From: Micromonospora antibiotica
GTDB lineage: Bacteria > Actinomycetota > Actinomycetes > Mycobacteriales > Micromonosporaceae
Length of the DNA stretch: 64,000 bases
Direction: 5' to 3'
Assembly: GCF_017599305.1 (NCBI RefSeq)
Contig: NZ_JAGFWR010000006.1
Location: forward strand, 248,001-312,000
How positions within the stretch are numbered: the stretch's first letter is position 1; each line of letters opens with the position of its first letter. Under the pieces are notes generated by a model. That model saw only the letters and a program-made list of their open reading frames with translations, was not told where the DNA came from and made no database searches. Shown here one piece after another: positions 44,443 to 52,434 of this stretch. The position numbers and the translations under genes were made by a program.

Positions 44443-46854
44443 TCACGAGACGGAGGGCCTTCCGCCGCCGAGGAGCCGGGACCGGGACAGCTGCGGTTCG
44501 GTCGGTTTGCCCGGCAGGCTCGGCCGGATCCGGCCGAGCAGCAGACGTAGCTGCTCGATCCAGTGCCCGCCGATGCGGCGTTCCCGCAACGCCGCATGGG
44601 CGATCTGCGCCGCGGTCTCGAAGTCGCCCCGCCGCTCGTGGCTGTGCGCGGCGATCCAGCGCATCTCGCCGGCGAGTTCCGGGTCGGCGGTACGGGCCGC
44701 GACCCAGCCGGCCTCGGCTGCGGCGTTGCGATCCGCACGCAGCAGCAGCCGGGCCAGCCACGCGGTGAGCGTGAGGCGTCGGGCCGGGTCGAGGGTGTGC
44801 TGGGCGTGCGCCTGCGCGAGCACGGCGATGGCGATCCCCGGTGCCGCCTCGGCCACCCGTTCGACATGTTCGGCCAACCAGTTGGCGGAGCATTCGTCGA
44901 CCAGAGCCTTCCCGACGAGCATCAGGGCGACCACCCGCTCGGGTGCCGTGCCCGCTTCGGCGAGCCGCTGCGCGTACCGGCGGCAGAGGGTGACCCGCAG
45001 CGCGGCGGGGGTGCTCTCGCACAGCGTGCGGGCCACGACCCGGTGCCGCAGGCGCAGCCGGTCCCCCGGCGCGAGGATCCCTGCGGCCCGCACCGGGGCC
45101 AGCATCCGGGCGAGGTCGTCGGCCGGGTGGCCGGTGACCGCACCCACCTCGGCCATCGTGCAGCCGGCGGGCTGCGAGCCCGGTGCCCGCACCTCGTACG
45201 CGCTGAGAAACGCGACCGCCCGCAGCACCTGGCGGGTGTCGTCGGGGAACGGGGAGAGATGTGCGGTGACCGCCGCGACCAGGCCGGACCCCGGGAACGG
45301 GTCGATTCCCTCCGTCGCGAGTTGCCGCAGGTATTGCGGGTGCCCGTCGGCATCGTCGAGGATCCGGGTCAGGTCGTCGGGCTCGGGCGGTGGCGACGCG
45401 ACCGCCCGGACCAGTGCGCCCGCCGATCGGGAGTCCAGCGGACCGAGCGTGAGAGTTTCGGCGGTGGCCGGCCCGACCGCCCGTTCGGCACCGGAGCGCA
45501 CGGCGGCGACCAGCAGCAGCGGCAGCTCCCGCGCCTGGGCGCCCAGCGTTTCCCAGGCCCGCAGCGTGGCCGGGTCGGCCCAGTGCAGATCGTCGATGAC
45601 GAGAATCAGCGGCGTCTCGGTCGTGGCGCGACGGACCAGCTGCACCGTCCGGGTCGCCACGTCGGCGTCCGTCCGATCCGGGTCGGTGGCGTCGACCTGG
45701 TCGCCCCAGTCGGCCAGCAGCCGGTCGCCGGCCTGGTCGGCACCGGGCTCGCCCCCCGGGTCCGCGGCGGTGGCCTGTGCTCCCACCGCGCGCCGGCCCG
45801 GCCCGGTGGTCAGTGCGGACTCGACGCAGTCACGCAGGGTGCCGGACGGGGCGTCCCGGGTGGCCTCGTCGCCGACCGCCCAGCCGAGGCGGCACCCGGC
45901 TGGGGCATGGGGCAGCGCGGCCCTGAGCAGCGCCGTCTTGCCGATGCCGGCCGGGCCTTCGAGCAGGATGCTGCCGCCTCTCCCGGCGGCGACCCCGGTC
46001 ACGGCCCGTCGCAGCCGAAGCAGTTCCCGGTCCCGACCCAGCAGCGGGGCAGCGTCGATGCGGACGGGCGGTTCGGCCGGGGCAGCCGCCGGTATGCCTG
46101 CGCTGGGGACCGTCGACCGGCTGGCCAACTCGACGGGGCGGGCGGCAACGGGTGATCCGACCGGCCGCGAACCGCCGGTGGACACGCGGGAATCCGTGGG
46201 CCGGGCCGCCACCGGTGGCGCGACGACGAATGTGCGACGGGGTTCCTCCCGGTGCGGATGGGCCGTCATCAGCTCCCGGAGGACCTGAGCCGCCTCCTGC
46301 TGGCGTCCGCGCCCGGTCAGCAACTCGGCGTACCGCTCGGCCGTGGCGATCCGCAGCGCGGTCAGGCGGGACCGCTGTTGCTCGGCGAACGGCCCGGGCA
46401 CCCCGGCGAACGCCTCGCCACGCCACAGGCGCAGGGCCGCGGCCGTGGCGTTCAGTTCGGCGTCGGTGTGGCCGGTGGACCGTTGCCGCTGGGCCTGCGC
46501 GTGCAGCGACTCGAACCTGAGGACGTCGACCGAGGTCGGGGTGAGGTGCAACTGGTAGCTGCCGCCGCCCGAGCTGAGCAGCCGTCCCGCCGTCCATCGA
46601 CCCCGGGCCGGTTCCAGCAACTGACGCAGCGTGGACACGTAGGTGTAGACGTTGCCGGCGGCACTCTGCGGCGGATCGTCTCCCCAGACGGCGTCGACCA
46701 GTTGGTCACGGGAGACGGCCTCCCCGGCACGCAGCGCGAGCACGCAGAGGACGGCGGTACGGCGTGCCGAGCCGAGCACGAGCTCGGTGCCGTCCCGCAG
46801 GGCTCGCACCGGACCCAACAGTCGGAGTTCGACACCCACCTGCTGCGTTGACAT
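44443..46854 (-). CDS. SARP-type regulator with truncated BTAD and AAA domain
   Basis: An 803-residue regulator. The N-terminal winged-helix DNA-binding domain (ELRLLGPVRALRDGTELVLG, then NVYTYVSTLRQLLEP) is intact. The BTAD begins normally (LRLWRGEAFAGVPGPFAEQQ) but breaks off after LMTAHPHREEPRR and passes into a Pro/Ala/Val linker, so its last helices (normally LRELLMLALYRSGRQAEAL-like) are missing. The AAA domain has Walker A GPAGIGKTA (about 300) and LILVIDDLHWAD (about 416), followed by about 370 residues of helical repeats. None of the other minus-strand frames supplies the missing part, so this is a deletion rather than a frameshift. It precedes the larger SARP gene by 55 bases. Confidence 0.83.
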   Translation of the reverse strand: MSTQQVGVELRLLGPVRALRDGTELVLGSARRTAVLCVLALRAGEAVSRDQLVDAVWGDDPPQSAAGNVYTYVSTLRQLLEPARGRWTAGRLLSSGGGSYQLHLTPTSVDVLRFESLHAQAQRQRSTGHTDAELNATAAALRLWRGEAFAGVPGPFAEQQRSRLTALRIATAERYAELLTGRGRQQEAAQVLRELMTAHPHREEPRRTFVVAPPVAARPTDSRVSTGGSRPVGSPVAARPVELASRSTVPSAGIPAAAPAEPPVRIDAAPLLGRDRELLRLRRAVTGVAAGRGGSILLEGPAGIGKTALLRAALPHAPAGCRLGWAVGDEATRDAPSGTLRDCVESALTTGPGRRAVGAQATAADPGGEPGADQAGDRLLADWGDQVDATDPDRTDADVATRTVQLVRRATTETPLILVIDDLHWADPATLRAWETLGAQARELPLLLVAAVRSGAERAVGPATAETLTLGPLDSRSAGALVRAVASPPPEPDDLTRILDDADGHPQYLRQLATEGIDPFPGSGLVAAVTAHLSPFPDDTRQVLRAVAFLSAYEVRAPGSQPAGCTMAEVGAVTGHPADDLARMLAPVRAAGILAPGDRLRLRHRVVARTLCESTPAALRVTLCRRYAQRLAEAGTAPERVVALMLVGKALVDECSANWLAEHVERVAEAAPGIAIAVLAQAHAQHTLDPARRLTLTAWLARLLLRADRNAAAEAGWVAARTADPELAGEMRWIAAHSHERRGDFETAAQIAHAALRERRIGGHWIEQLRLLLGRIRPSLPGKPTEPQLSRSRLLGGGRPSVS

Positions 46855-47197
46855 GGCCGCCCTTAGCTCGCTGCTCCGCGTGCCTGGCCCGCGACGTGGT
46901 CGGCGCTGCCTGGCACACCACTACCGGCGGGATGGCGTGATGGTCTGACCGTGCGACGTGCCCACCGGTCGATTGTCCACCATCCCCGCCGGTGCTGCCA
47001 CTCAGGAAGATCACTGGAGCGGCGGGAGACCGGGTGGACGTACAACGTCAGTGGCGCGCACCCGGTGCCGGCGTCTGGCTCGTCCGGGGTGCGTAGTCGT
47101 TCCCGACGGGCGACAGACCGGGCAGGTCGGCCCGAAGTACGGGCAGACCCCGGGTCGACGTCTTCCGCCCCGGCCGTCGCCCTGCTGGACTCGACAG
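46855..47197. other. Intergenic region between divergent genes
   Basis: A 343-base divergent gap upstream of the SARP gene and the small helical-protein gene. Frames through it lack coding character. It must contain the promoters of the SARP pair and perhaps of the small gene, but I see no clear consensus or repeat. Confidence 0.4.
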
Positions 47198-47575
47198 GTG
47201 TCGGTCGATCCTCGCCCACCGGCGAACTCGTTCGCCGGTGAGCTTCTGCTCACCCTGGCCCGCGAGGGGCGGTTCGTGCTGGACGCGGCGCGGGCCGACC
47301 AGGCGATAGCCGAGCTGGAAAGCACGCTCTCCACCGTGCGGGCCCGGCTGCGCATCCTGCGGATCTGGCGACACGCGCCGCCCCAGCGGGTGGACGAGAT
47401 CCCCGACGAACTCGCCCTGGACGTCGTCGAGGCCATCTTCGCCGACCAGCTCGCGCCGGGCCGGCTGGAGTTGGCCGCCGCGGAGATCCCCAAGTACATC
47501 GAGGCGCTGCGCCGGGCCCGGGTGGTGCCGCCCGAGGCGGACCGGCTCACCAGCCGCTGGGGGCCGCGACCGTGA
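47198..47575 (+). CDS. Small helical protein, unknown function
   Basis: A 125-residue hydrophilic protein, predicted mostly helical (ELLLTLAREGRFVLDAARADQAIAELE as two amphipathic stretches, then a second helical pair around VDEIPDELALDVVEAIF). No signal peptide, no WXG turn and no catalytic motif. The GTG at 47198 is chosen because the frame upstream is Arg/Pro-rich and implausible; the Shine-Dalgarno is weak. The gene stops about 100 bases before the LuxR-type gene on the same strand, so cotranscription is possible. Helical proteins of this size are common next to ESX loci, but no family is recognised. Confidence 0.55.
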   Translation: MSVDPRPPANSFAGELLLTLAREGRFVLDAARADQAIAELESTLSTVRARLRILRIWRHAPPQRVDEIPDELALDVVEAIFADQLAPGRLELAAAEIPKYIEALRRARVVPPEADRLTSRWGPRP

Positions 47576-47674
47576 ACCTTCACGTGCCGGGGAGCAGCCG
47601 TGAAGGTGGCGTGGAGATTCTCTGAAGGGTCGTCGCGCAGACTTTCGCCGCAGCCATCAGAGGCGGAGGTTCCG

Positions 47675-48298
47675 GTGGAGAAGGTACGACTTGTTCTGCA
47701 GGCGTCAGATCCGTTCAGCTACGCGGGTCTCGACAGCTTCCTGCGATCCTGCCCGGCGATCGAGGTGTTGCCGGTCGAGGATCGTGCGGATGCGCAGGTG
47801 GTGGTGTTCGGTTGCGAGCAGCTGACCGTGGACGTGGTGGCGACGCTGCGACGCTCGGCGGCGCAAGCGGGTCTGCCCGTGGTCCTCGTACTCCGCACGA
47901 TCACCGAGGGTGAGCTGCTGATGGCGGTGGAGAGCCGGGTGGTGGCCATCCTGCCGCGGGCGACGGTCACCGCCGAACGGTTGGCCGCCAGTGTGCTGAC
48001 CGCGGCCAACGGCGGCGGCGTCATGCCGGCGAACCTGGTCGGTGAGCTGCTCAAGCACATCGAGCGACTCCAGCGTGAGGTGCTGGCCCCGAACGGCCTG
48101 AGCTCCTCCGGCCTCACGCCCCGCGAGGTCGACGTGCTGCGGCTGATGGCGGACGGGCTCGACACCGGCGAGATCGCCGGCAGGCTCTGCTACTCCGAGC
48201 GGACCGTCAAGAACGTCATCTACGGCGTCACCCATCGGCTGAGGCTGCGCAGCCGATCCCACGCGGTGGCGTACGCGCTGCGCAGCGGCATGATCTGA
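47675..48298 (+). CDS. LuxR/NarL-type regulator with atypical receiver domain
   Basis: A 207-residue regulator. The C-terminal GerE/LuxR helix-turn-helix is clear (SSGLTPREVDVLRLMADGLDTGEIA, then YSERTVKNVIYGVTHRLRL, about residues 145-205). The N-terminal 120 residues have receiver-like alternation of strands and helices (VRLVLQASDPFSYAGLDSFL, then AQVVVFGCEQLTVDVVA, then LPVVLVLR), but the strand-3 end where the phospho-acceptor Asp should lie reads VVVFGC, so phosphorylation is unlikely. GTG 47675 has GGAGG six bases upstream; GTG 47600 in frame is an alternative after GGGGAGCAGCC. It probably responds to a ligand or a partner protein rather than a histidine kinase, and no kinase gene is adjacent. 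Confidence 0.8.
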   Translation: MEKVRLVLQASDPFSYAGLDSFLRSCPAIEVLPVEDRADAQVVVFGCEQLTVDVVATLRRSAAQAGLPVVLVLRTITEGELLMAVESRVVAILPRATVTAERLAASVLTAANGGGVMPANLVGELLKHIERLQREVLAPNGLSSSGLTPREVDVLRLMADGLDTGEIAGRLCYSERTVKNVIYGVTHRLRLRSRSHAVAYALRSGMI

Positions 48299-48678
48299 GC
48301 CGCGCGACAGCAACGGCCGGTTCGGCATGTCGTCTGCGGCGACCGCCGCCCATCGCGCCCTCGGGACCGACCGTGACCTGCCGTCGCCCTGGCCGATATC
48401 GCCCCGGCCCAGGCCGTGCCGCTGGTCGGCGCACACACTGCCGCTGCCCATCCGCCACTTCGACGCCGGACGGGCTGCCGGCGCGCTGCGCCGGTGTGGT
48501 CACGCCGCCCGCGTGCACCCGGTCCACCGCTGCATCCGGTACGCCACCGCGCCTGCCCCGCCAGTACCTTCACCTTCTGCCGCAGCGGTGTCCGCCGACG
48601 AGACTGCGTAACTGTCGACACACTCCCAGACACGCCCGCTGCCTCGATCGACAGTGTTGTTCCGGTGCCGCTGCCCGG
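48299..48678. other. Gene-free region
   Basis: A 380-base stretch between the LuxR-type gene and the convergent cold-shock-like gene. Reading frames through it are Arg/Pro/Cys-rich on both strands without start signals. No hairpin terminator or repeat was recognised. Confidence 0.4.
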
Positions 48679-48915
48679 TCAGAGGGTGGTGACTTCGACA
48701 GCTCGGGCGGGGTAGCCGTCCTGGCCTGGGACTTCGTAGTGGCATCGCACTCGCCGACCCGGAGTCAGGCTTCGATACTCGGTGGGACCTGCAACGATGT
48801 GGCTGAAGTGCACCCAGACGGTCAGCTCAGCGTGATCGAGGGCGATGGTTCCCCAGCCCTCTTCGAGGTGCCAAATTTCCACCACGCCAGTGTCCTGCAG
48901 GCTCTGATCACTCAC
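48679..48915 (-). CDS. Cold-shock-domain-like small protein
   Basis: A 78-residue protein resembling a divergent cold-shock domain: DTGVVEIWHLEEGWGTI corresponds to the GxVxWFxxxKGFGFI strand, VWVHFSHI to the VFVHxSxI RNA-binding strand, and YRSLTPGRRVRCHYE to the later YRxLxxGQxVxFE. Most RNP aromatic residues are changed, so nucleic-acid binding may be weaker or altered. The GTG at 48915 gives a normal family length but has no clear Shine-Dalgarno; the frame continues upstream to a GTG at 49101. Similar stand-alone proteins are found near stress genes. Function here is inferred only from the fold. Confidence 0.6.
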   Translation of the reverse strand: MSDQSLQDTGVVEIWHLEEGWGTIALDHAELTVWVHFSHIVAGPTEYRSLTPGRRVRCHYEVPGQDGYPARAVEVTTL

Positions 48916-49138
48916 GATTATCAGACTATTGGCTGGGCGGAGGCCGGGCACGAAACTGCCGCGCCCGGCCTCCGACGGTGACTTTGGGCCACACCCAGGT
49001 GATGACCCAGTTCCCTTGCGCAGTGAGTGTGCCGTTGCCGCCGCTGCCCTGGTTGTGCCGGAAGGCGAACGTGATGAGAGTGCCGTTCTGGGTGAGGGCA
49101 CGGCGTCCGGTCGGGGTCACCCCGGCGCAGGCCCGCCG

Positions 49139-49918
49139 TCAATCCCGCACGTGCAGGTTGAAACCCCCGCGCCCAGGAGCCTCCAGGCCCTCCTTCAATC
49201 GTAGTGACGGAATCTCGTAGTCACCGGAGTTCTGCCGCCGGAACGCGATGGGCGCTGTCGTCTCCAGCGTCAGCAATCGTTGCTTCCACCTTTTCGTCAC
49301 GTCCTCGAATTCTCCGTCGGACATCCTGACGGCGTCATACAACACGAATGGCGGTAGCACCTCCATGCCCGGGTAGTAGAGGATCCCGTGGTGGATCGGG
49401 AACAGCAGATCCCCGATGGGGCCGTTGATCCCGCGATCGGTGTAGTGCGACTGTGGGCCGCCCACGGTCACCGAGAGGATCGCCCGCCGCCCGAGCAGGA
49501 TTCCCTCGCCGTAACGCTCGCCGTAGCGGGTCTCGTCGTGCACGCCCACGCCGTAGGCGAAGTGGAAAGAGAACACCCGGTCCACCCAGCCCTTGAGGAT
49601 GGCCGGCATCGTGTACCACCACAACGGGAACTGGAAGATCACCGTGTCGGCCCAGAGCAGCTTCTCCTGCTCGGCTGTCACGTCGGGGGTGAGTGCGCCG
49701 GCGTCGTACGCCCCACCCGAACTCGGTACCACCCGTAGCGGGCTCGTGGCGTACCCGCCGAAGTCGGCTGCGTCCACGACGGCCTTCCAGTTCATCGCGT
49801 ACAGGTCACTCACCCGCACCTCGTGACCGGCGGCCTCAAGAGTGGACACCGCGACATCCTTCAGCGAGCCGTTCAGCGAACGCGGCTCCGGATGGGCGTA
49901 CACGATGAGCGTTTTCAT
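49139..49918 (-). CDS. NAD(P)H dehydrogenase (quinone)/flavodoxin-fold oxidoreductase
   Basis: A 259-residue flavoprotein of the NAD(P)H:quinone oxidoreductase (flavodoxin_2, MdaB/KefF-like) family. It starts MKTLIVYAHPEPRSLNGSL, the FMN phosphate-binding loop typical of the family, and contains QFPLWWYTMPAILKGWVDRVF (about residues 97-117), the family signature near the active site, and TVGGPQSHY. Expected reaction: two-electron reduction of quinones or similar electrophiles with NAD(P)H. The ATG at 49918 is correct because upstream frame lacks conservation and AAGGGATC precedes it. It is divergent from an XRE-type regulator gene 144 bases away, a common pairing in which the regulator controls the reductase. 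Confidence 0.93.
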   Translation of the reverse strand: MKTLIVYAHPEPRSLNGSLKDVAVSTLEAAGHEVRVSDLYAMNWKAVVDAADFGGYATSPLRVVPSSGGAYDAGALTPDVTAEQEKLLWADTVIFQFPLWWYTMPAILKGWVDRVFSFHFAYGVGVHDETRYGERYGEGILLGRRAILSVTVGGPQSHYTDRGINGPIGDLLFPIHHGILYYPGMEVLPPFVLYDAVRMSDGEFEDVTKRWKQRLLTLETTAPIAFRRQNSGDYEIPSLRLKEGLEAPGRGGFNLHVRD

Positions 49919-50062
49919 GGCTGATCCCTTCGACGACGTGGGTCGCCACCGATACTCGACGGCCGGGACCGCCCCGTTCAGGGGCCCGAGTTCCGTCGGA
50001 CCGGACTTCCTGGTACCGGCAGGACCACCCGCACACGGGTCACCCGAGCGATACTGGAGGCC

Positions 50063-50914
50063 ATGGACGATCTCGCGGGCTTCCTGCGTATCCGGCGCTC
50101 CCGGGTCGACCCGTCCGTCGCCGGCATCCCGACCGACAGCCGGCGTCGCGTCGAGGGTTTGCGTCGCGAAGAGGTCGCTCATCTGTCCGGGGTCAGCGTC
50201 GACTACTACGTACGCCTGGAGCAGGGCCGCGCCACCCAACCCTCGGAACAGGTCCTCGACGCGCTCGCCCGCGTCCTCGGACTCGACGAGACCGAACGCG
50301 GTCACCTGCACCGGCTGGCCCGGCAACGCCGCCGTCGCACCAGGTCACCCAGCAGTCGCCCCCGAGCGGACCTGCTGCGGGTACTCGACCTGATCATCGA
50401 CGCCCCCGCCCTGATCGTGGACCACCGGATGGACGTGGTCGCCGGCAATCGCCTCGCCGGACTTCTCTACGGTCGAAACGCGACGGGCCTGAACACCGCC
50501 CGGCACATCTTCCTCGAAGAGACCGAACGTGGCCTCTATGCAGAATGGGAGAAATGCACCCTCGACGTGGTCGGGCACCTTCGCCTGGCCGCCGGCAGAT
50601 ACCCCGATGATCCCCGCCTGGCCTCGCTCATCGGCGAACTGTCGATGGGCAGCGAGCGCTTCCGTCGTCTCTGGGCCCGTGCCGACGTACGCGCCCGCAC
50701 GCACGGACGCAAGGCCTACCGGCATCCGCTGGTCGGGCTGCTCGAACTGCACCAGGAGAACTTCGCCCTGCCGGATGAATCGGGCATCGAACTGATAGTC
50801 CTGTCGGCGCCGCCGGAAAGCCCCGCCGAAGACGGGCTGCGCCTGCTGGCCTCACTCAACGACGGCGGGAACACCCCGGGGAAAGGACTGCGGGTCACCA
50901 ACTACTCGTCATGA
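50063..50914 (+). CDS. XRE/MmyB-type transcriptional regulator
   Basis: A 283-residue regulator: an N-terminal helix-turn-helix (FLRIRRSRVDPS, then RVEGLRREEVAHLSGVSVDYYVRLEQGR, then QVLDALARVLGLDETE, residues 1-80) and a C-terminal MmyB-like ligand-binding domain (LLRVLDLIIDAPALIVDHRMDVVAGN onward, about residues 105-265) that in MmyB binds a fatty-acid-like ligand. The pattern RRRVEGLRREEVA is diagnostic of this family. It is divergent from the flavin reductase gene and probably regulates it and itself. The intergenic 144 bases hold no clear palindrome that I could identify. Confidence 0.93.
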   Translation: MDDLAGFLRIRRSRVDPSVAGIPTDSRRRVEGLRREEVAHLSGVSVDYYVRLEQGRATQPSEQVLDALARVLGLDETERGHLHRLARQRRRRTRSPSSRPRADLLRVLDLIIDAPALIVDHRMDVVAGNRLAGLLYGRNATGLNTARHIFLEETERGLYAEWEKCTLDVVGHLRLAAGRYPDDPRLASLIGELSMGSERFRRLWARADVRARTHGRKAYRHPLVGLLELHQENFALPDESGIELIVLSAPPESPAEDGLRLLASLNDGGNTPGKGLRVTNYSS

Positions 50915-51263
50915 GCCGTGCGCCCATCTGCCACCGGGCACGCATCGCCGGGCCAATTGTCGCGCAGCTGACCATGCGCTGGAACGCACAGTTCGTCGTG
51001 ATCCCTGCCGGGGCGGTGCCGTCGGTGGTGCCGGGCGCGCAGGAGGTGCGTGCCGTGCGCGATCCGGGTCGTTCGGGGGCGACGTCGATGTGGACACCGG
51101 TTCGTGATCCAGCCCGGGCGACCCGGGTGGGTCGCCACCGGAGGTGAGACCGAGCCGAAAACCTACGCGGTACCGCTACCGCTGCTGACTCTGGTGAGCT
51201 GGCAGGGCCTTCGGTAGCGTCAAACGCACCCGTCCGCCGTCATCGATTGGGGATGCTGCCTTC
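50915..51263. promoter_or_regulatory. Intergenic region with weak -10-like element
   Basis: A 349-base gap before the small helical gene. A TAGCGT hexamer at 51215-51220, 44 bases upstream of that GTG, fits the actinobacterial -10 form TAGNNT, but no properly spaced -35 is present. Nothing else recognised. Confidence 0.25.
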
Positions 51264-51791
51264 GTGTCACAGGTTGAGAAGATCACTGGTGAGCTCCGCG
51301 CCCTGATGGCCGGAGTCGAGCGGGCGCAGGGGTTGACGGCCGCTGCCGACCGGCAGGCGCAGGAGGTGGCATTACGTGCCACGAGCGCCGGCTTCCTCGC
51401 CGTCGCCGCAGGCGTCGCCCGGATACGCACCGCGATCACCGACGTCCAGGGCACCCTGGGACGGCTGGGAGGATCGATCGGTGAGGCGACGAAAGCCGCC
51501 GCCGCCGTACCCCAACAGGCCACCCCGCAGGAGACGGTCGCCGCACTGACGCCCGTGCAGAGCGCCATCGGCGCCGCCCGCGACGCGGCGGGCGGCGTCA
51601 TCACCCAGATCGGGGAGGCACAGCAGCTCGTCACCACGATCCTCCAGGGCGGCCAACCCGGACCGCTGCTACAGGCCCTCGACGGCATCAAGCAGGTCCT
51701 GATGCAGGTCGTCGCCCGCACCAACGGTGCACGACAGGCCACCGAGGCGGCGATCGCCGAGGCACAGCGGGTGGGATCAGCGGGAAACTGA
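51264..51791 (+). CDS. Small Ala-rich helical protein (DUF6244-like)
   Basis: A 175-residue protein, almost entirely predicted helix and rich in Ala, Gln and Val, without Cys, Trp or membrane segments. Pattern EKITGELRALMAGVERAQGLTAAADRQAQEVALRATSAGF suggests a long amphipathic coiled coil followed by further helices; it resembles the short actinobacterial proteins annotated DUF6244, mainly seen in Micromonosporaceae. It starts with GTG at 51264. Its helical-hairpin character recalls ESX-type or partner proteins, but no WXG turn is present. It is convergent with the NUDIX gene, 12 bases apart. Confidence 0.65.
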   Translation: MSQVEKITGELRALMAGVERAQGLTAAADRQAQEVALRATSAGFLAVAAGVARIRTAITDVQGTLGRLGGSIGEATKAAAAVPQQATPQETVAALTPVQSAIGAARDAAGGVITQIGEAQQLVTTILQGGQPGPLLQALDGIKQVLMQVVARTNGARQATEAAIAEAQRVGSAGN

Positions 51792-51803
51792 CGGGGCTGG
51801 AGG

Positions 51804-52286
51804 TCAGTGCGTGCGGAAGCCGTTCTCCAGGTCGAGCATGGTGCCCTCGGCCTTGGCACGCAGCGCCGCGACGACCCGGCGTGCCAGCAGCTCAGGCATG
51901 CGCTCCCGGATCTGCTCCTCGGTGCACCAGGCCCAACTGCGCAGCTCGTCCGGGGGCAGGAGGATGTCGGCCGTGCCCACCTCATCGAGGGTGCCGCCGT
52001 CGTAGACGAACATCATGCCCTCGGTGCGGTCCGGCCGAGGGGGCACCCAGTCGGTCACCAGCAGCCGACCAGGCACCACCGCCCTGCCCAGTTCCTCCTT
52101 CACCTCACGGGCCGCCGCCTGCCGAGGAGACTCGTCCGCGTCGACGCACCCGCCGACGATCTCCCAGTAGTCCTTGTAGACGGGCTCGACCAGCAACGCC
52201 CGCCCGGCAGCGTCGGTGATCAGAACTGCCGCGCCCATCCGCTTACGGGGAAGCGTCGCCGTGTAGTCGCCGGATGGTGTGCTCAC
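51804..52286 (-). CDS. NUDIX hydrolase
   Basis: A 160-residue NUDIX-fold hydrolase of nucleoside diphosphate linked compounds. The NUDIX box fits the consensus GX5EX7REUXEEXGU: GCVDADESPRQAAAREVKEELG (about residues 47-68), with both catalytic Glu pairs present. The flanking sequence (GAAVLITDAAGRALLVEP, then WEIVGG) is typical of housekeeping-cleaning NUDIX enzymes. The exact substrate cannot be told. The ATG at 52286 opens with MSTPSGDYTATLPRKRMGAA, a normal N-terminus for the actinobacterial group. Confidence 0.95.
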   Translation of the reverse strand: MSTPSGDYTATLPRKRMGAAVLITDAAGRALLVEPVYKDYWEIVGGCVDADESPRQAAAREVKEELGRAVVPGRLLVTDWVPPRPDRTEGMMFVYDGGTLDEVGTADILLPPDELRSWAWCTEEQIRERMPELLARRVVAALRAKAEGTMLDLENGFRTH

Positions 52287-52434
52287 CTTCGCAGGCTACC
52301 CGCGCCAGCGGCCCCGACATGTCACCTTGGACCGTCCTGGACGGCTGACGAGTCGCGGACGAGATCGCAGCAGACCGTCCATCCTCGCCACCGTGAGCGC
52401 CCGCTGCCCGGCCGCCCGGTCGAGGCTGGACCCG

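Noticed and set aside
44443..46854. Frameshift as explanation for the short BTAD
   Set aside because: The other two minus-strand frames between 46060 and 46260 contain no BTAD-like helices, so a deletion is the better reading.
46958..47197. N-terminal 80 codons of the longer frame before the small helical gene
   Set aside because: Arg/Pro/Cys/Trp-rich with no folded character; the GTG at 47198 gives a plausible compact protein.
48926..49120. 64-codon minus-strand frame with NGTLITFAFRHNQGSGGNGTLTAQG
   Set aside because: The piece looks protein-like and may be a gene remnant, but it has no Shine-Dalgarno or family match and overlaps the possible upstream extension of the cold-shock-like gene. 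Not enough to call.
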